Shown one piece after another: positions 21,136 through 33,177 of a stretch of DNA of 64,000 bases; the stretch's first letter is position 1, and each line of letters opens with the position of its first letter. The notes beneath the pieces were generated by a model, which worked only from the letters and a program-made list of their open reading frames with translations, had not been told where the DNA came from and did no database searches. The DNA comes from Lunularia cruciata (Eukaryota > Streptophyta > Marchantiopsida > Lunulariales > Lunulariaceae): contig OX419755.1 in NCBI GenBank assembly GCA_948567375.1, forward strand, positions 13,025,001 to 13,089,000, given 5' to 3'. The position numbers and the translations under genes are program-made.

Positions 21136-24100
21136 TCAGGCGAAGAAGTCCCCCGATCGAGTCCGGCCACACCAGCCCATATTCAAATCCTTCAGGCGAA
21201 GAAGTCCCCCGATCGAGTCCGGCAATGACTGCAGATTGTGGCACAGAGATAAGTCTAGCGTTTCCAAGTTGCCCAAGTTTCCGAAACTGCTGGGAAGGGC
21301 CTGCAACCCTGGACAGCCTCGCAGCCTCAAATCCTTCAGGCGAAGAAGTCCCCCGATCGAGTCCGGCAATGACTGCAGTTGCTCGCACTCAGATAAGTCT
21401 AGCGTTTCCAAGTTGCTTAAGTTTCCGAAACTCCTGGGAAGGGCCTGCAGCCCTGGACAGCCTCGCAGCCTCAAATCCTTCAGGCGAAGAAGTCCCCCGA
21501 TCGAGTCCGGCAATGACTGCAGTTGCTCGCACTCAGATAAGTCTAGCGTTTCCAAGTTGCTTAAGTTTCCGAAAATCCTGGGAAGGGCCTGCAGCCCTGG
21601 ACAGCCTCGCAGCCTCAAATCCTTCAGGCGAAGAAGTCCCCCGCTCGAGTCCGGCAATGACTGCAGAACCCGGCAGTTAGATAAGTCTAGCGTTTCCAAG
21701 TTGCCTAAGTTTCCGAAACTGCTGGGAAGGGCCTGCAGCCCACACCAGCCCATATTCAAATCCTTCAGGCGAAGAAGTCCCCCGATCGAGTCCGGCAATG
21801 ACTGCAGTCCCCAGCACCCAGATAAGTCTAGCGTTTCCAAGTTGCTTAAGTTTCCGAAACTGCTGGGAAGGGCCCGCAACCCTGAACAGTCCCTGATCGT
21901 CAATCCCTTCAGATGGAGAAGGTGCGTGAAGGAATTTGCGTCAAAAAGTCCCAGCTGCAGTAATTCCAACCATGCAACCATTCCAGCTAAGTTCCCCCAT
22001 GCATACGGAAGTGACTGGTTAGGCACATTGTAAAACCCCAGGTGAACAAGTTGCCCACAGGACTCCGGCAGTGATGAGTCTGGAGTAGCAAGAGACCGAT
22101 CCAGTGGCCGCAAGTTGAAAATCCAGTGGCAGCAAGTCGAAGATTCATCATTTTGTAATCCCCGAGAACGTGTACGCGCAAGATTCATTTGCCTCAATCT
22201 GGGCACAGAGGACGTTACGTGCAAAACAACCAACTCTTTCAAGGTCGAACACACAAAGATGGTCTGGGCAGAAACCCAACTGAGCATGGTAATTTTGGGT
22301 GGCAACTGAAGATGCCGCTCTGCACATCTTTTGCACGGCTTGTGGAGACTGTGATATCGGAATACCAAGTAGCGAAGTCCTTCAAGTCCTTCAAGTCGTG
22401 ACATAATGCTCAATGCTACTCGCATTTTACAAGGTCTTTCCTCGTCACAGCAATTTTTATCATACTCCGTATATTCATTGTCCACTACTACTTGGTGGAA
22501 AATCACTTTCTCCAGCCCTTGAGCTCCCTTCAAAAATGAAATAGAAAACTAAAATTATCATAAATGAAATGTAAAACTAAAATTGTCATAGTTCAAGTGC
22601 ATCCGTCCATCGTGCTGTGTATAAAGCAACTCCAGGTCTTCATGCCTAACTATCAAGCACTTATACAAGATGGACCCTATTTTAGCACCACCGCTTCAAA
22701 GCTTCTCCTTGTTGGAGGAGAATGGATGTATGACTCCCAAAATTACAACCAGTACAATTGCTACAAGTTCCCGATGATGTTCACCTCAACAACTGTGTTT
22801 CGGACTCCCTTCCAGTTTCGATTTACAAATGAATTCAGATTTAGGAAACATAACTGGTAAATATGACTCATTTAGCGGGAAAAATGAATTGCTGAAGGAA
22901 AAGGAAGCGTATGTAAAGAAAACAGGAAATACCTTGTAGTTACCATCCAGTGGATTGCCCTCAATGATTCTACCTTTCTCTAGTGCAATTCTGATGCCCA
23001 AAGTTCGGAGATGCTCGTGCATTCGTGGCACGAACCGACCCAACCTGTCATCCATCTTTCCACTGTATACAAGAGATCTGTCTATCAAGACTTGCCACTT
23101 GTTGTGTGCAGAGCCGTACATGGATGACCACGCCGTCATCACCTCTTCAGAGCTAAACCAGCGAGGAGGTCCTTCCTCTTCCTCTTCTGAGGACGAATCG
23201 TGACGCATGCCAAAATATTTAAAGTCACTGGGGCTTGTAAATATGGTCGCCGTATCAAGAAACATTTCCAACTCCTCTGTTCCAAGATTGTCGATACTCA
23301 CCCTTAGCTTCTCCCATACATCCTCCTCCAGACGCCTCACACGGCTTCTTAAGTCTACTGCTTGTAGAGCTTTGGAAATTTCTTCCCATATCCGTTTGTC
23401 TGTTTTCCCTCTCACTGAGCTTCCTATCACTTCTAGGGTCAGGGGCAATCCATCACATCTTCCCACAATTTCTTCTACTATCTCCTTCAACTCATTTGGA
23501 GGTTCATTCTTTGCTGGAAACGCATGTGTAATGAACAACTGTCTGGCATCTTCACTCCCCAAAAATGGTACTCGACAGACATATATCTTGTCACCGAATA
23601 GATTGAAAAGCCCTTCATCTCGGCTTGTGACTACGAAACAACTTCCCTCAGCGGCATTCTCTTGAGCTATTTCCTCCAACAACTCTACATCTTTTCTTTT
23701 CTCTACATCATCAAAAATGACAAGGAGCTTCTTCCCCAGTATCTCATCCCATCTGCTTTGGTTGTAATCACCTGCAGGATGGGGACTTATGAGTTTCCAG
23801 ACTTCCTCCTTCACCTTTCTCTTGTCCCCTGGAATCTCCTTCACTTTATCCACAAAGCACACGTATTGAAATCGGGCATTGATCTTATTGTAGAGCGACT
23901 TTGCAAGGGTGGTCTTCCCAACTCCTCCCATCCCACAAAACCCAATAAATGAACGCCCCTGCTCAATTTCCGCCGTAACGGTTTCCAGGAGCGACTTGGT
24001 ACCCACTGGGTACCTTGAGACTGCTTGCCTCCGCCTCGCATGGCTTTGCGTAGTTACACCAGGGGCTGCTGTTTCTTGCACCTGCAACAAAAGTTAGAGG

Positions 24101-25852
24101 GAAGTGGAATTTTAAAACTGTGCACACAGGTCGTGTTTTCTGATGTCATTCAGAGCATACAACAGATATGAACTAAGTCCAATACCTGTTGTTGCTGCTT
24201 GTTAACAAGGTAGATCAGCTGGACTAAGTGCTGGAACATGTTCGATTGTGTGCTCTCTGGTTTGCACAATGACAAGTGATCTGCAGCCACCGTGATGTGA
24301 TTTGGTCCGAACCGTGCAGATGCTTCTTCTACAATCATCTGGCTTGAGATTCCACCTGCGACCTACACATGCAAGATTTAAACATGAATACTTAAGATAG
24401 ACCTCTCATTGTCTGTCTTATACTAAACCACAGGAAAATATGCAGGAAATAGTACTCTCGAGCGAGACAACCTGCGAAAACTGGATCATTAAGAACGCAT
24501 TTCTTATTTGGTGATTAGTAGGGCTTTATTATCAGAAACATAAAATTCGTTCATTAAATCAGACTTTAATTTCTGTAGATTATAATATACCCTATGGAAT
24601 CCGCTGGTTTTCATTTCTGTAGCAAAAGCTTCTCCAATACTGAAAATCTCCCACTTTTCTTTACTCGCCACTGGGTCGAATATCACGCCTTGCCTGACCA
24701 CCTCGGTGCCCAACAACTCCATAAATGGCAACAAAGGACTCCTGCTCATGATCTCTTTTGCCATGCCAGCAAGCATTTCCGACCCCAAATGGGGAGTTCC
24801 ACAGAACAGAATCCCTTTAATGCTCTTTACCCATCTCTCTTTCAATCCGTCTGTACATGCAATAAGCTCCCGCACTGCCGCCTGAATGCATAACTGCTTA
24901 ATAACAACACCCCCAAAACTATGTCCGACGAAGATAATGGGTCGGAAAGTGTTCGACGACTCTTGTCCTGTGTGGAATGCCCAACTGAGTTCTGTAAACA
25001 AATTTTCAGCTATCATCGTCAAATCCATTCGCCCCGTCGAGTTAGTCTTCGGTAAACTTGCATCATACTTGATGAAGAACACTCGTGCACGATGCTCTTG
25101 TAACCATTGTTGGGGCCACATTGTCTTCGAGTCATTTTTGCAGGTCCAAGTCGAAAGGTGCACATCTAGCCCACCAGTATGCTCATGTTGAAGGCCATGG
25201 AAGAAAACAATGTCGACCTGCGGTAGTGGTGGATCGTACACTAACAACACGGAATCGCTCAACTGAAAAATGGACAAATACAGACAATTAGAAGTGTAGT
25301 AATTTCTAAACACAAGAGCCTCCTACTCCCTATAAATTTGTCACCGAGGTCGTTAACTTGAAAGGTAATTAACCAAGTAGTTATTAACCATCAGCTGATA
25401 TTCTGTCACATGACTGTTCCTTGATTTCAAGTCACTTTAAGCTCTACCTTGCTGATACCAAGGTCCGACTCTTGAGAACGTGTTGTCGGTGAATCGATCC
25501 GCTGCAAACGTAGACAAAATGTTATGAATTGAAAGGTTTAGTTTCAAACACTCACAACTCTGTGAGGCAACGCCTGGTACTTTCCTAAGGTAGATCAATA
25601 CTACCTATTCGTACGACAACCTACCGATTGTTTTAGTCCTGAAATGCTACTTGACCAAGAGAATATTGAAGCCTATAACAGAGTATCTCGAAGTTTGTCA
25701 AAAGAGCTAAATCATTGTGGCGGAATCTAATCAACATCTATAATCGATAGAAGTTATTCCTCATACTCAGGTTTGCACTTACATACCTTGATGTTCTCTT
25801 GGCGGGAAGATAGAGAACCTCGTGGGCTAAAACTGCTTGACGGTATGTCCAT
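21136..25852 (-). CDS. Hydrolase-NB-ARC-LRR immune receptor (HNL-class NLR)
   Basis: Intracellular receptor expected to sense pathogen effectors. Six minus-strand exons: 25787-25852, 25448-25501, 24591-25262, 24186-24362, 22933-24081 and 21136-22527. All have GT/AG borders and are phase 0, giving 1169 codons. Residues 1-40 are a Ser-rich leader. At about 50-320 is an alpha/beta-hydrolase of the SERAC1/DUF676 kind: oxyanion segment FFHG, nucleophile elbow GHSFGG (Ser about 155), catalytic His in DHLSLC (about 293). NB-ARC follows: P-loop GMGGVGKT (373-380), kinase-2 LLVIFDDV (442-449), RNBS-B CFVVTSRD (471-478), GLPL (534-537) and an MHD-position motif MHE (677-679). LRRs run from about 910 and end RTRSGDFFA where a partial repeat shifts the frame. 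All catalytic and nucleotide-binding residues are present, so it looks functional. The start was chosen as the only ATG opening an exon with a good donor (GTATGTAAG). This architecture was first reported from Marchantia. Confidence 0.9.
22528..22932 (-). other. Intron between NB-ARC and LRR exons
   Basis: Donor GTATTT at the end of the NB-ARC exon; acceptor tttttgaag before the LRR exon. If retained, the NB-ARC frame runs on to a stop at 22786-22788, adding about 48 residues and giving a hydrolase-NB-ARC protein without LRRs. Confidence 0.7.
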
Positions 25853-28800
25853 TGTGACACTGCACTTCCAGAAAATAAAAGTAATCAACTCAACGGTTTA
25901 CAAATTGGCAACGATTTTATCATCTTCAAATACAAGTCGGGGAGCTATCCCCGAACATCTTTCTCAGGTCAAGCATTAGTAATATATAGCGATACAACTA
26001 CTTACAACGCACTAACTGAGTCTGTACAAGAGCTGGATTATTTTCACATGGAGCAGCTTGTGGCCTGGGAGAGGATTCCGCAAGCCTTCAATACATTTGA
26101 CGAGCCAAGTGATGGTTGACGTCATATTGTTGCTAAGGGCTGATTTCCATGTGAGTTTTTGATTGGCTTAGATTTGTAGTGGGAGTAGGAACCCTTCATC
26201 AAACGCGGGATTCAGGACCCACCCCATTCGAACCGAACATGCATATGGAAGCAACGAAATGCAGGCTTGAACATGAACAGAGGCAAACTGAAATCCAACT
26301 GACCTAAGCAAGTAATACAGAGCGGAATATAAGCGAAATCGATACAAAGCAGAAGCAAAAATTGATCCATTCCATGAGCAGCATGATTTCGTACATGATG
26401 CATACTAGATTTTGATGCATACTAGATGCATACATGATTTCGTACATGATGCACAGTAGATGCCGTGCAATGGTATGCACCATGTATGAAAGGAAGCCTT
26501 TTCAGGCAACAACAGAGGATACATTTTGAAACTAAGAGTAGAGAAAACGATCTGGCGAGTAGGTAAGATGCATTCGGAAGTGAAGCGAAAGCATTGAGAT
26601 GCGTAGTGTAAGTGGATGACAGTTGGACTAGAGCGAAGAATGACAATTCTTAAACACTAAACGCTAGAAGGATAGTGTCCCACGAAGTGCCGAAGTAGCT
26701 GAGCGACTGCCAGTACCTCTCCAACCGAGTTTCTTGTTCGAAAGCTCACAAGTGCCAAGGCAATATCTGATTAGTTTATATTGGTCGAAAAAGGTCGTGA
26801 AAAGATCAGTACTCTCCGGAGTCGGTTGGTTTTCCTAAGGAGGATTCCAAAGTCCTCACTTAAGGAAATTTTTACCCTTGAAGGTCCGTTCTAAACTCAA
26901 TAGGCAGGGGATACTACAGGTGGATATAGCAGAGTGCAGCGACCACCGGGGAGATTGGGAGAAAGTCGACGTGGATATGAACCGAGTCTATGCCACCAGG
27001 CTTTGGTGTGCCGGTAACATAGGCTGACCAACCTTTAAACAAATTTACATGAAAAAGAACGATCAAACCACTTTGTCCTCTTCACCCATATATCAAACCT
27101 TCGCATGGGAAACCACCCTAAGTACTATGGGGCATGAGGTAGACAGATTTCAAACGTATGGGGATAGTGTGAAACGGAAGCCAAGGAAGGAATGCCTGGG
27201 AATTTCAAATATCAGATCGAGTCGCAAACAACTCAGAACAATCAATTATGTCACAAGCGTGTCAATCACGAACCCTCGCTCTCAACTTAGAGTTTTCTGA
27301 GGGAGCTTTTGGAGTGCATGAACTGCACGTTGAATAAGTTACCTGTCTCATACAGTAGTAGAAGAAAACTCAAGATCACCGGATTGTCTCCTCTTTCACC
27401 TTCTCAACTTCTTACTGATCGCTGCTATTCATCCCTAGGTTCCCTCATAAGCTAGAAAGTTGGGGTTACGCCATCTGTCTGTCCTCAGATGCTACAGCAT
27501 TCTGCTTCTGTCTCCTTTCTCACGAATAATTTAGATCGTGGTGACCATGTCCCTCGCCCTTCCGTACTACGAGATCGAAGCATGAACTGATGATTCATGC
27601 CGATATCCACTACGAGGCTAACAAAACGGGGGAAAGCAGATGATTGACCTGTCGACTTGAGACAATAGAACAGTTCAGTAACTCCTCTCGATGACTCCAA
27701 TTCAGAAGGAAAACCATTCCAAGCTTGCAATGCCAGAAGAGCTAACCCAACAAGAAATTGCAAAGCTCACTATTCTGTACCAGGTACAATTGCGGATCAC
27801 TCTATGCCAGCAATGACTTAGTTAGAACGTGCTGGGAGGGGGATTGCACAGTAGTCGCGCGTTCCTGGTATTGATATCTCAGAATCTAATTCTGTAAGAA
27901 TCTGGGGTATAAGTCTACAACCCTAGAGTTCTTATATTAAAATTAGTTTCGGCCAGTATTTTTCTGCTTTGATTAAGAGAAAAAAACAGTTACTGGTAAG
28001 TTAAACCATGTACTAATATTCTACTCGGCTAATGAGTGCCAAGCTGAGGGCTACTTCCCCAGCGCATTTCCTCAGGAGTCAATGATGGGGTAAGTAACTT
28101 CTACATAAAGAAGCCTAATTTGTATGGTTGAAGGAGGGTATTGACTTTGCGACAGAACCATCGTGCTGGAGTGATGCAAACTTCTGACTAGTCAATGAGC
28201 TGCCCATGATCCTGTTCCTTTTCATATGAGATAAGTCTTAGATAAAAGGAAAACTTCTAGGTGGACGTCTACCCCAAGTTGGTGCTTTTTAACTACTTTA
28301 CCAATAGTCATGAGAAATGAATTGAGGACTTTCCTTCCCATCTTGTGGAAGTATGATATTACTCCGCCGACCAATTACTAAGACATGAGTAAACAAGTCT
28401 TGACTGACAGCATTCTTATATGTACCTTTCTTTAATAACCCAGTATGTCACTTACTTTTGGATCGTGCTTTCCGTCCAATACTATTTTATGAATAGCTAC
28501 GTAAGGCGACAAGCACCCGCCCTAGGTTCTGTTGTCTCTAGAATGAGTGTGAAAATAATCTTCTTGTGATTTAAAACAGGGTGGAGAATTGGTGGGACGA
28601 TTGTCACCGTAATCGAAGTCTTAACATCCAAACGCGGTAAACAGAAAGACAGACGCCTGACCGTGAATAGGCTCCAATTTGGACAGTCTCTTTACATCTT
28701 TTCTTACAATTTTATCTCCAGGGAAAAGTTCCACCAATGCCAAACTGACGTTCACTAGGGAGCAATTCTTGTACTTTGCGACCGACCGTTCACGGGTTTT

Positions 28801-29200
28801 GACAACAACTAGGATGATCACGGAGTAACCTGAATCGAAGGCACAATAGTAACAACTTAATAGACACACGAATGGACGGTGGGCAACACCATAACCGTAA
28901 CACAGATCAACCGACTGGCAACTGAGTGGTGTTTGATGGTTTTTGACATCATTAACATAATCACAATCTTAATTCGATCAATCTGTCGATCTGAAGTCTT
29001 AGAAGCTTATTCCGGATATCGGTATGTCATTGAATGATAGTTTCGTAGGAGGAATTCTGGGCTAGGCTGAGAGATATTGGGATCGAAGTACTTGGAGCTC
29101 TTGCACTGTATCTGGGTCTAGAGAAGTGAACCTTTCAAGAGTTCCTGGAGGCTAACCTACTATCCGGAGTGTCCCCCATCTGATCTATAGTTGGTGCAGG
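25853..29200. other. Intergenic DNA upstream of the HNL gene
   Basis: No gene recognised on either strand. The first few hundred bases should hold the HNL promoter, but no element could be assigned with confidence. A 19-bp phrase (catgatttcgtacatgatg) repeats at 26382 and 26433. Confidence 0.4.
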
Positions 29201-29640
29201 ACCTCATGCGAATCCCAACATTATGACATTGTTGAGAGCAGATCGTAATAATGTTCGCAAGGATAATAGATGGGTTGACATTCCTGTAGTCGCGAGCCGG
29301 GCAACAGTTGTGATCAACGCATTAACGATACTCTTGACGTACGCCAACTTCTTCTGGTTTGTGTAATAAAACATTCCATGGTTTGCATTGGACAAATCCT
29401 TCGCAATACTTCTTGTCGGCATTTTTATCTTCTCCCTTACAAACTGAAAGTGACCCACGAAATCCACTGCCATTTACTCTTTGCTTCAATTTGCACTCCG
29501 ACATGTAAGGTGAATCCCACCATCTAATATCGCCTAGAGTAAAGAAGACACCAGCAGAGATACAGCATGTGACTTGACATTTACACCAATTCTTCGTGTA
29601 ATTTTGACAGGGTTTGAGCAACGGAAGATTTTAAAGCGTA
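29201..29640 (-). other. Unassigned region with a cysteine-rich open stretch
   Basis: The minus-strand stretch 29322-29621 (99 codons) has nine cysteines (CKCQVTCC and others) and overlaps a second stretch in another frame (29204-29473). There is no signal peptide and no recognised family. It may be noise or a broken exon. Confidence 0.2.
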
Positions 29641-29761
29641 GAGCACCTTGATCTCGTAACCAAGGAAATAAACTGAATATCGATCATATACTCAATGCAG
29701 CCAGAGCCATCTAAGATCCTTAAAGCTCCGTCCAAACTTATCGATGACGATGACGAATACC

Positions 29762-29875
29762 CTTTACGAATACATAACGGGCGACCGCGTAGAAAACACG
29801 AAGGATGAGAAGACCCCATCGAGCCGTACAAGGGTGAAACAAAATAGGGTAAAATGGGGCTTCACGAATACATGG
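29762..29875 (+). repeat. Dispersed repeat R, copy 1
   Basis: Shares with 30400-30540 and 32592-32735 the core ggatgagaagaccccatcga followed by a gtacaagg...gggtaaaatggggct-like phrase. All three copies are in the same direction within 3 kb. Origin unknown. Confidence 0.65.
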
Positions 29876-30399
29876 CATGTTCATCGTCGGCAAAAGGTCC
29901 TTCGACAGAAACCAGAGCTTGATAAGGATATCTGATCCTATCTTATTCCAGGCAGATTGATCTAACCAAAGAGGAGGGACTTTTAACCCTCCTCTCTTCT
30001 TGTGTTTTTGGCAGTTCACTTTGACCATTGCAAGAAAGCATATCTACCTATTTTACCTCTTAGGTTTTCTCTTTGTACGGTTTCATGGGCTTCTTTTTTA
30101 TGCTTCTTGTTACACCGTACCTGTCTCCCTTTTGAGACTTTAAGAAAGTTCTCATGCGTGTAAGGACTAACGTGGCCATATCGAATCAACGCTGGCATCT
30201 AAACACCACGCACTTAGGCAATTGAAACAAGCAACTAGCGAGATGGACTACTACTGACGTGTACTATTGTGGTCCACATGAGCAACAAGGACGGAAGTAG
30301 TCATTCAGCTGCCCTTGTTTATAAAGCAATGTGATCTGGACCAGTTAGTCAACAATTTAGAGATAACGGTTCTGTAAGAGAGAAAAGGAAACTGCAAAG

Positions 30400-30540
30400 A
30401 AAATAGAAAATAAAAATAGGACGGATGGGAAAACCATCAAGCTGAACAAGGGTGGGACAAAAGAGGTAAAATGCAGCTAAGCTCCAATAGTATCCATATG
30501 AAGAATGTGCCCTATTGTACCTTAGATACGTGTGCTATGC
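30400..30540 (+). repeat. Dispersed repeat R, copy 2
   Basis: Contains acggatgggaaaaccatcaa, aacaagggtgggacaaaaga and ggtaaaat, then ccaatagtat...gaatgtgcccta, matching copy 3 at 32620-32735. Confidence 0.65.
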
Positions 30541-30811
30541 ATGTCGTAAGGTCTACAAACTATTGGAGTATCCAAAGAAACATCACCTAGAGTGATTGCT
30601 CTCCTATGGTTTGCCCCAACCAATGTTCTATGTAGAGTAATGTACACAAGCTGTCTAAAATATGTTACAAACTATGAGAGTGGGAGTGGGAATGGTACCC
30701 CTTGACACCTAACATGATAAGTTGGTGTACATTATCTAACAAATGTGTGAAACGCCATGTCCATTACTCCATATAACTCCAAGGCTAGAGGAACAAGGTG
30801 ACCTTGCTACA

Positions 30812-31083
30812 TACCTCGATACTTAGAGACATTGCGTGTTGTTGCTCCGCTCATAGCCCATCTTGGGAGATGACTAATCACTCCTTCCAAAACTGCATCA
30901 CGCATAGGGTCCATAACCACAACATCCACTACTATCCCCTAATCATCTCGGACCAAGTGTAAGTTTGCCTTGACATGTGTAGTGTACAAAGCATACAAAT
31001 GCTCCCTCCAAGCAAGGTATTCACTCTCTTGGACCATATCAAACACTATATCCTTGATGGCATCACAGGTAGCTATCCTCTAT
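30812..31083 (-). pseudogene. Unrecognised decayed reading frame
   Basis: A minus-strand frame of about 90 codons with a single internal stop reads protein-like (for example SEYLAWREHLYALYTTHVKA and VVDVVVMDPMRDAVLEGVIS). No family was recognised; a transposon protein relic is the likeliest origin. The plus-strand stretch 30970-31185 overlaps it and has no better support. Confidence 0.25.
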
Positions 31084-33177
31084 CTTCCAAGAGGACATCA
31101 TGTCATATGGACTGCTATTGCATCTAATGTAGAATCACACTCACAGGTGAGTAATGAAGATGCATTTTGGGTGGACCAAACCTAAGCAGAACCTCATAAT
31201 TGTAGAGAAGATAGCTAGTGTGAATCGAAATGCCCTAATGTATGGTTGAGCTAGGATCCAAGAGCTTGCACCCTTGTCAAAGCAAGGGCAAAGATGTGCT
31301 ATAGTAGCCTGAGGAATGGACGAGTCAGCTAAGAGAGAATGTACCATATGTTGACATTGTCACTCCATCAAGGAACAATGCAAACCTATGGTGATTTCCG
31401 TTGAAATTATTAATATGTTTCATTCACGTTGAAATCTTTTGTCTTATCAGGTCCTAGACTGTTTATCAATTGGGTATCGGGCACAAGGAGAGATTAGAAT
31501 TACTAATATCAAAACTAAGATGAACCTGAAGGAGCACTAAACTAAGATGCACATTCTCTAGTGATTATACGTCTTGGCTCATTTGAAATTAGGGAACTCC
31601 ACAAATAAAACATCGGCCTGTTTGAGACAAGCGTATATAAATGGACGAGAAAAAAGTGCACTCCCCCTTGGACCTTGATTCAATACCAAAGGGCTCTAAA
31701 TTGGGCTTACACCGTGATTTAGAAGAAAATTAAGATATTTTCCAACAAAATCTGATTTGGTTTAAATTACCTCTCTCTTATCAGGTTCAAAACTGATGAA
31801 CGACTATATCTTGTACCCCGCACCAGGACTATTTTGTATTGAACCAACACTTTGGACATGGATGAAATGGTCTTTGACGCTCAGCAGCCACTTGTTATGC
31901 TTTACCAATCTTCCTTATCATTCAAAAGGTCCACCCAATTTTAAATGAAAGAAAAGAAGTTTAGGATGAGCATATTTATAACAAATTTCATATTTACCCA
32001 GAAATGTTAGAAAGATTAGATATCATCAATAAATTTTGGATCACTTGCCGGTCATTCTTCATCTTGTATGAGGGTGATTTTTTCACAAGGAGGAATAAAA
32101 AAGAAGTTGGTTCACTTGGAATGTCTGCTCTTTCCTTGTGACTCTTCTATCATTTTCTCTACTCACTTTATCAACTACTACTACTAATATTACTACTACT
32201 TTTTGGCTATAGTAGTTTGTTGAAACTGACCTCGCCGAGACAACATGCAAAAGCTTGGACTTGAACTTACATTGGTGTATGGCATTTTTGTGTATAATAC
32301 TGCAGTACAGATCAAATCCCAGTTCTTAGAGAGCCTAGAGCGTACAATCTTAAAAGTGATTTTTGGTTGCCACTGTTTGAGAGATGGATCTGTTTCAAAG
32401 TTTTTGTTAGAGTTGACTTCCATCTCCTTCAGTCAACGTTGAATTCGATGGAATTTGGTGTCTATTCTCCTTGACAATGGATGATATTTTGCTAATGTAT
32501 GAGAAATGTATGTACGCTTTTGATCATGTTAGAAAGATTTATCGACTTTTAATAAAAACATTCTATCTCTTTATAATTTTGTTGGAACTGAATAGAAATA
32601 CGTGATCACGTGTGAAAAGAAGACGGATAGGAAGAACCCATCAAACTGTACAAGGAAAAGACAAAGGGGTAAAATAGGGCTAGGCCCCAATAGTATGGGT
32701 AGGAGGAATCTGCCCTACAACACCTCAAATATCTGAGTTATACAAGTATGTAGGAACTTACCATGGAACAAGTAGACTTGTTAGATTTATTTAGGCAAAA
32801 TCTTCTTTGTGATAGGTCGGGCTCAGGATGTCCGGGAAATTCAGAGTTATTCCGTAAATTAGTCTAGTGATTGTCCCATACAACTTTAAAGGTGCAGATA
32901 TATATAGTACTCCAAGGAACGGGGAAGGAAATACAAGGCATAAACAAGTGCAAAAGTAAAGAAGAGCACAAGAGATATCCATAAAATTTCTTGAGTCCAT
33001 TGTAGATTGCTAAAAGTTTTATTCCTTTTAATCTTAGGCAAATACTTGAACAAGTTGTCATTGTTTCCTTAATTCAATTCTTTGTCTTCAAAAATTTATT
33101 GCAATTTACAAGGATTTTCTTATGGATGTGCCAAAAGCAAAGTAGACACCAAGCCTCAAGAAAGACACACCTGATTG
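31084..33177. other. Repeat-rich intergenic DNA
   Basis: No gene supported. It contains a block at 32250-32330 related to 18268-18340 and an (ACT/ATT)n run near 32172-32200. Confidence 0.4.
32592..32735 (+). repeat. Dispersed repeat R, copy 3
   Basis: Matches copy 2 through gacggataggaagaacccat, caaggaaaagacaaaggggt, aaaatagggct and ccaatagtat...gaatctgcccta, and matches copy 1 in its first half. Confidence 0.65.

Noticed and set aside
20305-21680. Long plus-strand open frames (307 and 443 codons) across the LRR array
   Set aside because: They are antisense shadows. A 144-bp unit without stops in one frame repeats to give a long open frame. The minus strand has the LRR consensus and is joined to NB-ARC by splicing.
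19260-21900. Regular repeats that might suggest a CRISPR or satellite array
   Set aside because: The units translate to LRR pairs on the minus strand, have no spacer/repeat alternation, and the locus is eukaryotic.
22564-22860. 98-codon plus-strand open frame
   Set aside because: It lies inside the last HNL intron on the opposite strand and has no domain or context.
29322-29621. Cysteine-rich 99-codon frame as a secreted peptide gene
   Set aside because: No signal peptide, no splice-compatible upstream exon and no recognised cysteine pattern.
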